Numbered from the stretch's first letter, positions 34,101-42,269 are shown. The stretch is DNA of 64,000 nt from Streptomyces sp. G-G2 (GCF_030063135.1 NZ_JASISO010000029.1:43394-107393); one strand, 5' to 3'. Notes: a model not told the origin generated them from the sequence alone. Numbers and translations: made by a program.

Positions 34101-34387
34101 GGCCCGTCGGCCCCGCCGGGTCCGGTGATCTCAGCCTCGGCCACGGCACCCTCGGCTCGCTGGAACTGCTCAGCGTCCTCGCCGGGCAGGGCCACACCGG
34201 GGCCGCGACCGCCCTGACCCACCGCGCGGGCCAGGTGCTCGGCGGGCTCGAATGCCACGGCCACCGCTGCGGCACCCCCGACCACGTTCCCTCACCCGGT
34301 CTCCTCACCGGTCTCTCCGGCATCGGGTACGCCCTGCTCAGGCTGGGTTTCCCGGAGGCGGTCCCGTCCGTGCTGCTGCTCCACTGA
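31106..34387 (+). CDS. Class II lanthipeptide synthetase (LanM) with altered cyclase zinc site
   Basis: This protein of about 1,093 residues has the two-domain LanM layout. The N-terminal dehydratase keeps its key motifs: GDVHQGNRAV (D282, H284), the lysine in VVHKPRPL, and DMHYENVIACG...LVDAETLL (D379, H381, N384). The C-terminal LanC-like domain has GFAHGDAGIGWAL (H901). The zinc-ligand motif WCxG reads GWHSGLAG (His958 for Cys), and CHG reads LGHGTLG (Gly1012 for Cys, H1013 kept). The usual C-terminal end GLLTGLSGIGYALLRLGFPE is intact. So phosphorylation and elimination look possible, but canonical zinc-dependent thioether closure is doubtful. GTG 31142 is an alternative start. Confidence 0.88.
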   Translation: MCVSRASASFLLVTDTATAAETEVGGLTHSWWARALNLRERLAAPGAPLPPRTDAPHDRPASWSLGDPEGFAARLASLGSTEDAGYALAREEARRLAARAEKPDWAAYAERIVAAAPERWTAPGGEGAEGAGGAAVFLPVLRPLIDTAWAEAAALIDLPETELAALRAAFEAWLGDRLIHQCARTLVRELHAARTAGTLPGRTSRERFDDFLSRTGTREGLVRLFTGYPVLARMLAQSCRYAAAAAAELARRYSADRAAVVRGLLDGRDPGPLVRIDLGRGDVHQGNRAVALLRFADGSTVVHKPRPLDQHALLDQAVGWTNAKVPGLGLRTPRSVRRPGYGWLEFIAHGWCASVTELDRFYRRQGALLALLYAVDGVDMHYENVIACGDQPVLVDAETLLHSGLPAAVTCGTDPAAAALSASVHRTCLLPSLLIGENGAMDISALGGGHGGSYPSDGMRWEAAGTDEMRVLRGRVETPAGQNRPAPGDPAAGHGDHRAALLEGFRAGYDAIVEHRDELLGEDGLLARWATSPGRLIARATRLYTTLLEESTHPDVLRDALTRDALFAVLWAESENDPARRRLIEDETADLWAGDVPLFYHHPAHTSVRSSRGALIEGVLPAPSLRTALDKIAAMDEVDRHDQEWIISATLAVTGANLTAGGPRSALAGHPAPAVVPEPSRLLTAACGIADEIAARAVHGEDRVNWLGLEQVAGEHWAVLPMGGGLAQGYCGVALFLAQLGALTGAGRYTALARRAARPLPELLATLAANPALSAAVGPGALHGLSGIVYAVARLAALLDPPGNDLDRAPGAGSEGPRAGSEGLRACLPDALTALALAVEADPDGPDDLADGLAGALAATVAVHRLTGMPGAAALSHAFADRLRARSGTRPSAPADPGFAHGDAGIGWALLRYAAEAGRAGADGAGAARAAECARTGAALLRPALDTALGRPADLGWHSGLAGTALAAADALGRAGQPVPGAELTWCAALLGDPAESGGPVGPAGSGDLSLGHGTLGSLELLSVLAGQGHTGAATALTHRAGQVLGGLECHGHRCGTPDHVPSPGLLTGLSGIGYALLRLGFPEAVPSVLLLH

Positions 34388-34443
34388 ACGATCGCACCGA
34401 GCCCCACACTCCCCTTCAGGTTCCGAGAAAGGTACTCACCACC

Positions 34444-34659
34444 ATGCAGGAGTTCCAGGTCAACGCCATCGACGCAGCCGCCACCACCCACGCCGCCGAG
34501 GCCCCCGTCCAGGACCCCGCGGGCGGGATCAGCCTGTCGGGCCGCAACACGGCGTGCGCGCGCGCCCGGGCGCTGGCCGGCCTCGTCCTCACCAGTGGAC
34601 TCGTGGTCGCGCTGAGCCAGATAGACACCAGCGTCTCGGCCCCCAACGTCACCTGGTAG
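34444..34659 (+). CDS. Candidate RiPP precursor peptide
   Basis: This 71-residue peptide is encoded 56 bp after the LanM stop. The first ~28 residues (MQEFQVNAIDAAATTHAAEA, then PVQDPAGG) are acidic and Ala-rich and end in a double Gly, like a leader. The following segment has one Cys (position 38), a hydrophobic stretch ARALAGLVLTSGLVVALSQI, and a Ser/Thr-rich end DTSVSAPNVTW. Ten Ser/Thr lie after the GG. A GAAAGG lies upstream of the ATG. A precursor role is inferred from size, layout and position next to LanM. One Cys allows at most one thioether ring. Confidence 0.7.
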   Translation: MQEFQVNAIDAAATTHAAEAPVQDPAGGISLSGRNTACARARALAGLVLTSGLVVALSQIDTSVSAPNVTW

Positions 34660-34720
34660 TGCCCGTATTCCGGAGGACCGCGGGAGGGAAAGGCCGACTT
34701 TCGGTGCACGGCGGACCGTA

Positions 34721-34747
34721 CGCATGAACTAGATTTGCGTTCATGCG
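34721..34747. promoter_or_regulatory. Perfect inverted repeat at the LAL-regulator start
   Basis: CGCATGAAC at 34721-34729 and GTTCATGCG at 34739-34747 are exact reverse complements with a 9-nt spacer. The spacer begins with TAGATT, a fair -10 box, and the right arm contains the ATG at 34743. Transcription from that -10 would begin at about the ATG, so the mRNA may be leaderless. An operator placed over -10 and start suggests autoregulation or repression. Confidence 0.55.
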
Positions 34748-37664
34748 TTCCCGTACGCGGTACATCATCGGTCGTGACTCTCAACTCTTGGAGATCAAGC
34801 ACGCGTTGACCGAGGCGCGGGACGGGCGGGGCGGGGTCGTCTTCCTGGTCGGCGAGGCGGGGATCGGCAAGTCCCGGCTCGCCGCCGAGGCCGTGGGAAT
34901 GGCCTTCACCTCGGGCATGCGGGCCCTGCGGGGCCGGAGCAGCACCACCGGGCCCACGGTGCCTTTCCGGCCATTGACCGAAGCCCTGATGGCGCTGTTC
35001 CGCGGCGGCCCGCTCGACGGTCCCGCGCTCGACGACCTGCCGCTCGGCCCCTACCGGCCCGCGCTGGGCCGGATCATCCCCGACTGGAGCGGTGACACCC
35101 AGGACCACAGCTCCATGGTGATCCTCGGCGAGGCGGTCCTGCGGCTGCTCATCGCCACCGGCCGGGAACACGGCCAGCTGCTCCTGCTGGAGGACCTGCA
35201 CGACGCCGACCCCGAGACCCTCGCGGTCGTCGAGTACCTCGTGGACAACCTCGAATACACCAACGTGGTCCTGCTGGCCACGATCCGCACCGAGTCCTGC
35301 GACGCCCTCGACATGGCCGAATCGGCGCGCCGCCGCGGCGTGGGGACCGTACTCCCCCTCGCCCCGCTCACCCGCCCGGAGGTCCGCGCCGTCATCGCCG
35401 CGCAGCTGGACACGGAACCCCAACTGGTCCCCGAACCCGCCCTGGAGCGGCTCTGGGACGACAGCGCGGGCAGCCCCTTCCTCGTCGAGGAGCTCCTCCA
35501 GGGCATGATCGGCAGCGGCGCCCTGGTGCGCGGCGAAGACGGCTGGACCGTCGTCGGCGACCTGCGCAGCGACGTGTCCACCGCCCTGGCCCGGGGCATC
35601 CTGCGCCGGGTCGACCGGCTGGCCCCGCAAGGACTGACCCTGCTGTCCGCCGCCGCCGTCATCGGCCGCCGCTTCCCGCTGACCGTGCTCCAGCGGATGA
35701 CCGGCATCGACGACCGCAGCCTGCTGAGCCACCTGCACGCGGGGGTCGCCGCGCAGCTCGTCGTCCACGACGAACCCGCCCCCGACTGGTACGCCTTCCG
35801 CCACTCGCTGACCGCCGAGGCCCTGCTCACCCAGCTCACCCCCACCAACCGGGCCGAGATGTCCGGCCGGGCCGCCGACGCGGTGCAGGCGCTCTACCCC
35901 GAGCTGGAGGGCGAATGGTGCCCGCTGGTCGCGGAGTTGCGCTCCCAGGCCGGTGACGACGGGGAAGCCGGACGGCTGTTCACCGACGCCGGACTACGGG
36001 CCCTGGGCGCGGGCGCCATCGGCTCCGCCGTCACCCTGCTCGGCCGGGCCGAACGGCTGCTGGCCGCCAGCGGGGACGCCGCGGGCCGCACCGCCGCCCT
36101 GGAGGCGCTGCTGCCCGCCCTCGCCGAGGCCGGTGACTTCGCCCAGGCCTTCGGCTTCGCCGAGAACCTGCACACCCTCGGCGGCAGCGGCCTCAGCGCC
36201 GAACGGCTCGCCGCCGTGCACACCCGGCTCGCCAAGGTCGCCCACACCGCCGGCCGCTGGGAGGACGGCAACCGGCAGATCGCGCAGGCCAGAGCCCTCC
36301 TCGGGCAGAACCCGGACGAGCGCGGCGCCGCCTCCATCGACGTCACCGCCGCCTACCTCGCGCTCGACACCCCGGGCCCGGACCGCACCCAGCTCGCCGA
36401 GAAACTCGCCTACTCCGCGCTCCAGGCCGCCGAACGCCACGGCCTGCCCACCGTGGTCTGCCAAGCCTGGGAACTCCTCGCCACCCTGGCCCGCGAACGG
36501 GACTTCGACGAAGCCACCGCCCTGCTGGAATCGGCCCTGCACACCGCCGAACAGCACCAACTGCCGCTCCAGCGGATGTACGCCCTCACCCGCATCGGCG
36601 GCAACAACTGGCTCACCGAGGGCAACACCGTCCCCCTGCTCGCCGCCCGCAGCGAGGCCCTGCGGCTCGGATCGGCCACCATCGTCCACACCATCGACGG
36701 CATCATGATCCTGGACGCGGTGCTGCGCGCCGAGTTCACCGCCGCCGGGCAGGCCGCCGAGGAGTGCCTGGCCGTCGTACAGCGGCTGCGCCTCGCCCCC
36801 GTCACCCGCTACGTCCTGATGGCCCGGGCCACCATGGCCGCGCACCAGGGCGACCGCGCGGCCATGGAGGCGGCGCTCGCCACCTTCGCCGAATGGGACG
36901 GGATCGGCGCCCAGGAGGAACCGCTCACCCGGGGCCTGGCCCGCGCGTTCTGCGCGCTCATGGAGGAGGACCGGGCCGCCGCCGCCCGTGAACTGCGCAC
37001 GGTCTCCGACCTGGAGAGCACCAACCCCAGCACCTACTACCTCAGCGGGCGCTACGGCATCGGGCTGCTCCTGGACGTGCTGTCCGGCGAGGCGGGCCGC
37101 GGCCCCTACGAGGAGATCGCCGCCACCGCCCCCGGACGGATGCGCTGGAACCGGCAGTTCGTCCACTTCGCGGCCGCCGTCCTGCACGGCCGGGAAGGGA
37201 GACCCGACCTGGCGGCCGCCGCCGTCAACGAGGCCCTGACCACGGCCGAGCCGTACGCCACCGCCCTCCACCTGGGCCTGCGGCTGATCGCCGAAGCCGC
37301 CCACGAGGACGGCTGGGGCGAGCCGGTGGCGTGGCTGCGCCGGGCCGAACTCCACTTCCACCAGCACTCCGTGGCCCCCGTGGCCAACGCCTGCCGGGCC
37401 GCGCTGCGCCGCATGGGCGCCCCCGTCGCCCAGCGGCGCAGCGGCTTCGGCAACATCCCGGACTCGCTGCGCACCCAGGGGGTCACCGTCCGCGAGTACG
37501 AGGTCTTCCTGCTCCTCGCGGACCGCCTGGGCAACAAGGACATCGCCGACCGCCTCTACATCTCGCCCCGCACGGTGGAGAAGCACATCGCCAGCCTCGG
37601 CGCCAAGACCGGGCGCACCAACCGCGCGGCCCTGTGCGAACTCTCGGCCTCCCTGCGCTCCTGA
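34743..37664 (+). CDS. LAL-type LuxR family ATP-binding regulator
   Basis: This 973-residue large ATP-binding LuxR protein (LAL/MalT-like) has an N-terminal AAA/STAND ATPase with Walker A VGEAGIGKSRLAAEA (residues 37-51) and a Walker B-like strand QLLLLEDLHDADP. A long helical TPR-like middle follows (about 400-880). The C-terminal LuxR helix-turn-helix (VTVREYEVFLLLADRLGNKD then IADRLYISPRTVEKHIASLG) spans about 905-965. Such proteins often activate natural-product clusters. It follows the precursor gene by 83 bp with its own promoter and palindrome. There is no ribosome-binding site before ATG 34743, which fits a leaderless message. Confidence 0.88.
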   Translation: MRSRTRYIIGRDSQLLEIKHALTEARDGRGGVVFLVGEAGIGKSRLAAEAVGMAFTSGMRALRGRSSTTGPTVPFRPLTEALMALFRGGPLDGPALDDLPLGPYRPALGRIIPDWSGDTQDHSSMVILGEAVLRLLIATGREHGQLLLLEDLHDADPETLAVVEYLVDNLEYTNVVLLATIRTESCDALDMAESARRRGVGTVLPLAPLTRPEVRAVIAAQLDTEPQLVPEPALERLWDDSAGSPFLVEELLQGMIGSGALVRGEDGWTVVGDLRSDVSTALARGILRRVDRLAPQGLTLLSAAAVIGRRFPLTVLQRMTGIDDRSLLSHLHAGVAAQLVVHDEPAPDWYAFRHSLTAEALLTQLTPTNRAEMSGRAADAVQALYPELEGEWCPLVAELRSQAGDDGEAGRLFTDAGLRALGAGAIGSAVTLLGRAERLLAASGDAAGRTAALEALLPALAEAGDFAQAFGFAENLHTLGGSGLSAERLAAVHTRLAKVAHTAGRWEDGNRQIAQARALLGQNPDERGAASIDVTAAYLALDTPGPDRTQLAEKLAYSALQAAERHGLPTVVCQAWELLATLARERDFDEATALLESALHTAEQHQLPLQRMYALTRIGGNNWLTEGNTVPLLAARSEALRLGSATIVHTIDGIMILDAVLRAEFTAAGQAAEECLAVVQRLRLAPVTRYVLMARATMAAHQGDRAAMEAALATFAEWDGIGAQEEPLTRGLARAFCALMEEDRAAAARELRTVSDLESTNPSTYYLSGRYGIGLLLDVLSGEAGRGPYEEIAATAPGRMRWNRQFVHFAAAVLHGREGRPDLAAAAVNEALTTAEPYATALHLGLRLIAEAAHEDGWGEPVAWLRRAELHFHQHSVAPVANACRAALRRMGAPVAQRRSGFGNIPDSLRTQGVTVREYEVFLLLADRLGNKDIADRLYISPRTVEKHIASLGAKTGRTNRAALCELSASLRS

Positions 37665-37701
37665 GGGCGGACCCGCCGCGGATCGCGGGACGGTCCTCAG
37701 G
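37660..37701. terminator. Weak bidirectional hairpin at convergent stops
   Basis: CCTGAGG at 37660-37666 pairs with CCTCAGG at 37695-37701. The loop is long but contains further pairing possibilities. It spans the stops of the LAL regulator and the DoxX-like gene. Confidence 0.35.
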
Positions 37702-38314
37702 CCGTGGCCCGCGTCCCCGCCGGGCGGTCGCGCCGCGCTCCGCGCCGCGAGAGCAGGCCGTCGGTGCTCCACGGGTACCGGTCCGCCGCGGACAGCGCGA
37801 GCATGCCCGCGCACAGGAGGAAGACGCTGTAGTGGAACTGGTCGGCCGCCGGGAGCGATACGGCCATCGAGACCCCGAAGGCGAACAGCAGGGCCGCCGC
37901 GCCGAGGGCGGTGGACCGAAGCCGTACGCCGAGCAGCAGCGCGAGTCCGAGGGTGGTCTCGGCGAGGGTCGCCAGCACCGCGAGGACCGGCGCGAGGCCG
38001 CCCGGGAGGTACGAACTCACCTCGCGGGTGTACGAGACGAAGTGGGCGAAGTCTCCCCACGGCGAGCCCGGGGTTCCGGGCGGGCCGAAGGCACCGAAGC
38101 GGTCGCCGACCGACAGCAGGAAGTCGGTGCCCATCAGGAACCGGACGGGGACGGTGAGCCACCCCCACCGGCCGTGCAGTGCGGCGAATCCGCCCAGCAC
38201 CGCGATCACCACGACGCCGAAGGCGTCCGGCGGGTGGGTGACGAACCAGATCAACTGCGCGAGAAGGGCAGCCCAGAGGGCCGCGAAGGCATAGCGCTTC
38301 ACAGGGTTCTCCAT
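37697..38314 (-). CDS. DoxX-like membrane protein
   Basis: This 205-residue integral membrane protein has about five hydrophobic segments. The DoxX-like signature is RFLMGTDFLLSVGDRFGAFG, then LAPVLAVLATLAETTLGLALLLG (near residue 110). DoxX proteins are small quinone- or redox-associated membrane proteins of mostly unknown role. It lies 53 bp downstream of the SRPBCC gene and is probably the last gene of an ECF sigma / SRPBCC / DoxX operon. ATG 38314 is chosen at the first hydrophobic start, though no clear ribosome-binding site precedes it. Confidence 0.75.
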   Translation of the reverse strand: MENPVKRYAFAALWAALLAQLIWFVTHPPDAFGVVVIAVLGGFAALHGRWGWLTVPVRFLMGTDFLLSVGDRFGAFGPPGTPGSPWGDFAHFVSYTREVSSYLPGGLAPVLAVLATLAETTLGLALLLGVRLRSTALGAAALLFAFGVSMAVSLPAADQFHYSVFLLCAGMLALSAADRYPWSTDGLLSRRGARRDRPAGTRATA

Positions 38315-38367
38315 ATGAGGAATGCGGAGGGGGAGAGCGGGGGCGGCGGGCGGGCCGCGGGGGGCTG

Positions 38368-38838
38368 TCAGCCGATGTCGAGGCGGCTGCGCAGCCGGCG
38401 CAGCACCATCGGGCCGTAGTGGTCGCCGAGCGGCCGCAGCGCCGGCCGGAGCAACCGGGCGCCCGGGAAGCGGAAACCGCCGAGGAACGCGAACCGGGTG
38501 CCATCTCCGTCCGGGACGGCCGCCATGCCACCGAGCAGGAACCGGCTCTGCATGAGGCACCAGCCGGGGCTCAGCACGATGTCGAACCGGGCCCGTACCC
38601 CGCCGTACCCGCGGGCGTACGCCTCCAGCCGTTCCCCGTCGGTCGCGGTGACCGTCAGGGACCGGACGTCGGGCAGCAGGGTGGGCAGCTCGTTCTCCAG
38701 GTCGGCGGCCACGGCCCAGACCGCTTCGAACGGCGCGGGCACCAGGTCCTCGACGAACAGGGCGCTGGGCTGGGCGGCGGCGAGGATCCGCAGTCGGCGG
38801 ACGGTGTCCAGTTCTGCGACGGGCCAGTTCTCGGTCAT
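38368..38838 (-). CDS. SRPBCC family protein
   Basis: This 156-residue START/Bet v1-fold protein shows VEDLVPAPFEAVWAVAADLE at about residue 30, then paired strands LTVTATDGERLEAYARGYGG and RARFDIVLSPGWCLMQSRFL. It probably binds a small hydrophobic ligand; no catalytic residues are evident. Its ATG overlaps the stop of the ECF sigma factor gene by 4 bp, so the two are co-translated. This suggests it is part of the sigma factor's response, or even acts on it. Confidence 0.72.
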   Translation of the reverse strand: MTENWPVAELDTVRRLRILAAAQPSALFVEDLVPAPFEAVWAVAADLENELPTLLPDVRSLTVTATDGERLEAYARGYGGVRARFDIVLSPGWCLMQSRFLLGGMAAVPDGDGTRFAFLGGFRFPGARLLRPALRPLGDHYGPMVLRRLRSRLDIG

Positions 38839-39380
38839 CGTCCCCACGCCTTCCGGAAGCTTCGGCGGGCCCGTGACAGCCGCGACTTGACGGTCCCGAC
38901 GGGCAGGGCGAGCAGTGCGCCGACGGCCTGCTCGTCGAGTCCCTCCAGGTCGCGGAGCGTCAGCACCGCGCGGTGCTCCGGGGTCAGCCGGTCGAGCACG
39001 TCCCGTATGTCGGCGGCCAGCTGAGGGTCGCCGGGCGCGGGTACCTCGGTGAGCTCGGCCGCCGCGGTACGAGGGCCGCGGCGGGCCATCCGTACCGCCT
39101 CCCGCACCGTGATGGCCCGGGCCCAGCCGAACAGGGCCGCCGGCTCGTGCAGATGGCCGATGTTCTTGAAGATCACGGTCAGGGCCTCCTGGGCCGCGTC
39201 GGGGCCGTCGTCGAGGGCGATCGGCCCGGCGAGCCGCCCGACGTACGGCGCGAGCACGGCGAGCAGGTCCTGCATCGCGATCACGTCGCCGTCCTGAGCC
39301 GCGCGGACCAGCGTGTGGAGACGGGCGGGATCCGTGCGGGACGCCGGCTCCGCCGCCGTGGGCGGTCTCGTCATCGCCAT
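38835..39380 (-). CDS. ECF-type RNA polymerase sigma factor
   Basis: This sigma factor of about 181 residues has region 2 (LVRAAQDGDVIAMQDLLAVL, then DDGPDAAQEALTVIFKNIGH and LFGWARAITVREAVRMARRG). Region 4 follows (DRLTPEHRAVLTLRDLEGLD, then VGALLALPVGTVKSRLSRARR). It lacks the C-terminal SnoaL-like extension of some ECF groups, and no anti-sigma gene is next to it. The start is uncertain: ATG 39380 or 39374, or a TTG at 39458. The downstream SRPBCC and DoxX genes are coupled or close and may be its regulon. Confidence 0.85.
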   Translation of the reverse strand: MAMTRPPTAAEPASRTDPARLHTLVRAAQDGDVIAMQDLLAVLAPYVGRLAGPIALDDGPDAAQEALTVIFKNIGHLHEPAALFGWARAITVREAVRMARRGPRTAAAELTEVPAPGDPQLAADIRDVLDRLTPEHRAVLTLRDLEGLDEQAVGALLALPVGTVKSRLSRARRSFRKAWGR

Positions 39381-39528
39381 GTCCCACGGGTGGTTCTCAT
39401 GGTGGCCTCCGTCCGCCGTACCGGTGTTGTCACACAAGAGAGGAGGCTGCTCGCTCAAAGGTTCCCTGTGACCCCCGCCACAGTCCCCGGGTGCTCGCGG
39501 AGCGCTGAGCGGGACCGGACACGCCTGA

Positions 39529-39555
39529 GGGCCGGAACGGAGATCCGTCCGGCCC
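39529..39555 (-). terminator. Terminator of the NRPS operon
   Basis: GGGCCGG(A)ACGG at 39529-39540 pairs with CCGTCCGGCCC at 39545-39555 with one bulged base, about 33 bp beyond the stop of the MFS gene that ends the operon. Confidence 0.6.
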
Positions 39556-39587
39556 CACGTCGCGCCCCGCGCCGCCCCGCCCCGCCA

Positions 39588-40856
39588 TCAGCGCATCCCG
39601 CGCACCGCCCGGGAGCTGAGCACGCCCACCGCCGTCAGCGCGAGGACCGCGCCCGACACCGCGAACATCGGCCCGCTGCCGTGCTGGGCCAGGGCTCCGC
39701 ACAGGATCAGCGACAGCGGAGCCATCGCGTAACTCAGGACCATGTCCACCGAGATCACCCGGCTCAGCACCGAGGGGTCGATGTTGCGCTGGATCCAGCT
39801 GAGGCCGAAGACCCCCTGGAAACCGATGCCGAAGCCCATCACCAGGACGGTCACGAACGCCGCGACCGTACTGTCCACCATGCCCAGCACCCCCATGCCC
39901 ACCGCGAGCCACCCCGCGAGCGCGGCGATCAGCAGGCCCACCCGGGGCAGGCTGCTGAGGGAGCCGCCGACCAGCGTGCCGAGCATCGCCCCGCCCGCCA
40001 GCGCGCCGTTGAGCACGCCCAGGGTCATCGAACCGCCGTGCAGGTCCACCTTGGCCAGCGTGGCGAAGCCCACCGTGAACGTCCCGGCGTAACAGAACGT
40101 CATCGCCATGTCGACGATCAGGATCGAGCGGATCCGCGGGTCCTCCAGGGCGTAGCGCAGACCGGCCCGCATCCGGGTGAGCAGCGAGTCCCCGGCCTCG
40201 GTCTCGGCCGCCGCGGCGCCCGACTGGTCGGTGTCCTCCCGGGGTACGGGCGCCAGGGTCCGGATCCGCGAGACGCACAGCCCGCAGAGCGCGAAGCACG
40301 CCCCGTCCACGAGGAAGGCGACGGGGGCGTCCGAGAGGGCCACCACCATGCCGCCGACCGCCGGACCGAGGATGGAGGACACCTTCGTGCCGACCGCGAG
40401 CAGGGCGTTGGCCGGGGCCAGCAGTTCCTTGTCCACCACCGAGGGCAGGATCGAGGCCCGCGCGGGCTGGAAGAACGCGTCGACGGCGCCGAACGCGGCG
40501 GCGGCGCAGCACAGCACGGGCACCGTGAGCGTGCCGGCCATCCCGATCAGCCCCACGCCCACCATCAGCGCGGCCCGGGCCCAGCTGGAGAGGGTCATCA
40601 GGGTGCGGGAGGACCACTTGTCGCTGAGCGAGCCGCCGACCATGGTCAGCAGCGCCCGGGGGACCGCCTGGAAGGCGAGGACGTAACCGAGGGTGAGGGT
40701 GGACTGGGTCAGGCTCAGCGTGATCCAGGAGAAGGCGATGTAGCTGAAGCCGTCCCCGAGCAGGGACAGGGACTGACCCAGCCACAGCAGCCGGAAGGAG
40801 GGCAGTTTGGCGGGCGCGCGCAGGCGGGAACCCGCGCTCGCCAGGGTGGAAGCCAT
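39588..40856 (-). CDS. MFS exporter of the NRPS cluster
   Basis: This 422-residue major facilitator of the macrolide/enterobactin exporter type has about 12 helices. The N-terminal signature is PSFRLLWLGQSLSLLGDGFS and the loop 2-3 motif is GGSLSDKWSSRTLMTLSS. DAFFQPARASILPSVVDKEL, a block typical of this family, is at about residue 130. ATG 40856 follows AAGGG; the longer frame from 40892 lacks one. It is the last gene of the minus-strand NRPS operon, 60 bp after the P450, and probably exports the peptide and gives self-protection. Confidence 0.87.
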   Translation of the reverse strand: MASTLASAGSRLRAPAKLPSFRLLWLGQSLSLLGDGFSYIAFSWITLSLTQSTLTLGYVLAFQAVPRALLTMVGGSLSDKWSSRTLMTLSSWARAALMVGVGLIGMAGTLTVPVLCCAAAAFGAVDAFFQPARASILPSVVDKELLAPANALLAVGTKVSSILGPAVGGMVVALSDAPVAFLVDGACFALCGLCVSRIRTLAPVPREDTDQSGAAAAETEAGDSLLTRMRAGLRYALEDPRIRSILIVDMAMTFCYAGTFTVGFATLAKVDLHGGSMTLGVLNGALAGGAMLGTLVGGSLSSLPRVGLLIAALAGWLAVGMGVLGMVDSTVAAFVTVLVMGFGIGFQGVFGLSWIQRNIDPSVLSRVISVDMVLSYAMAPLSLILCGALAQHGSGPMFAVSGAVLALTAVGVLSSRAVRGMR

Positions 40857-40916
40857 GATCGAACCCTTCGTCGGGCCGCCGGGGGCGGCCACGGGTCGGT
40901 AGCGCAGGGGCGCGGG

Positions 40917-42269
40917 TCAGTAGCGGACGGGCAGAGCCGTCAGGGCGCGGTTGAGCAGGGACAGCTGCCAGGTGTGCCGGTCGGTGGCCAGCGCCAGGTC
41001 CGGGTAGTCGCTCACGAGTACGCCGACCACGGCGCAGGCCACCAGCCGGGCCAGCGCGGCTCCGATGCAGAAGTGCGCGCCGAACCCGAAGCCCAGGTGC
41101 GAGGTGCTGCCCCGGGCGACACGGAACAGGTCCGGGTCCGCGAAGCGTTCGGGATCCCGGTTGGCGGCCGCGGTCACCAGGAACAGCCGGTCCCCGCCGC
41201 GCACCGTACGGCCGTCGAGGTCGAAGTCCCGGGCGGCGCTGCGGATCGACATCTTCGATGGGCCGTCGTAGCGCATCGCCTCCTCGACGGCGAGCGGCAC
41301 CAGATCGGGGTTCGCGCGGACCGCCGCCAGCTCCTCGGGGTGCCGCAACAGTGCGAGCAGGGTGTTGACGATCAGGTTGCTGGTGGTCTCCCCGCCCGCG
41401 AAGGCCATCTGGGTCAGCATCCCGACGAACTCCTCCTCGCTGACCGACTTCCCGATCTGGCCGCCGGCGAGCACCGAGCTGATCAGGTCGTCCTTGGGGT
41501 CCGCGCGCCGTTCCCGCACCAGCTCGCCGAGGTAGTCGTCCAGTTTCACCAGGGACTGGAGCGAGGTGCGGTACTCGCGTTCCTCCTGGGCCGCGCCGAG
41601 CACCAGGTCGCCCACCCGGGCGTTCCAGTACCAGAAGGAGGGGCTGTGGGCCTGGGGGACGCCCAGCCAGCGGGCGAAGACCAGGGCGGGCAGCGGCCGG
41701 GCGATGTCGGCGAGGAGGTCACCGTCGCTGCCGGGCACCGAGCGGCGCGCCAGCATGGCGCGGGTGGCGCGCTCGACGAAGGTGCGGTAGCGGGCGATGC
41801 CGCGGGCGGAGAACTGCTCCTGGAAGACCTGGCGCAGCCGCCGGTGCTGCGGCGGGTCGTTGAAGACCATCCAGCGGGACAGGACGGAGAACGCCCGCTC
41901 GGTGTCCTCCCGGGCGCCCTCGGGCACGGCGTCCATCAGCGGCCCCACCCGCTCGGCGGAGACCGCCGGGTCGCGCAGGCAGTGCATCAGCTGGCCGTGC
42001 CCGGTGACCAGCCAGGCCCGGTGCATGGCGCTCCAGTGGACCGGGTCGTGGTCGCGCAGGGAGTTCAGGTAGCCGTAGGGGTCCGCGTTGACCCCGGGGT
42101 CGAGGAGGTAGCGCTCGGTGAAGGTGGCCGCCGGGGCCGGCGGTGCCGGCGGTGCCGTACGGGTCACCGCGGCCGGCGGGGCGGTCCGCCCGGTGATCGG
42201 GCACACCAGGGCGGAGAGGTCCGCGGCCGTGGTCGTGTCGGTGTGCGCGTTGGTGGTCAGGACGGTCAT
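40917..42269 (-). CDS. Cytochrome P450 of the NRPS cluster
   Basis: This 450-residue P450 has all standard motifs: I-helix QMAFAGGETTSNLIVN, K-helix VEEAMRYDGP (ExxR) and heme loop LGFGFGAHFCIGAALARL. The N-terminal ~45 residues are an Ala/Thr/Pro-rich extension beginning MTVLTTNAHTDTTTAADLSA. Its ATG overlaps the stop of the terminal NRPS gene (ATGA). P450s so placed often hydroxylate or cross-link residues on the carrier-bound or released peptide; which applies here is unknown. No ferredoxin or reductase gene is adjacent. Confidence 0.9.
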   Translation of the reverse strand: MTVLTTNAHTDTTTAADLSALVCPITGRTAPPAAVTRTAPPAPPAPAATFTERYLLDPGVNADPYGYLNSLRDHDPVHWSAMHRAWLVTGHGQLMHCLRDPAVSAERVGPLMDAVPEGAREDTERAFSVLSRWMVFNDPPQHRRLRQVFQEQFSARGIARYRTFVERATRAMLARRSVPGSDGDLLADIARPLPALVFARWLGVPQAHSPSFWYWNARVGDLVLGAAQEEREYRTSLQSLVKLDDYLGELVRERRADPKDDLISSVLAGGQIGKSVSEEEFVGMLTQMAFAGGETTSNLIVNTLLALLRHPEELAAVRANPDLVPLAVEEAMRYDGPSKMSIRSAARDFDLDGRTVRGGDRLFLVTAAANRDPERFADPDLFRVARGSTSHLGFGFGAHFCIGAALARLVACAVVGVLVSDYPDLALATDRHTWQLSLLNRALTALPVRY

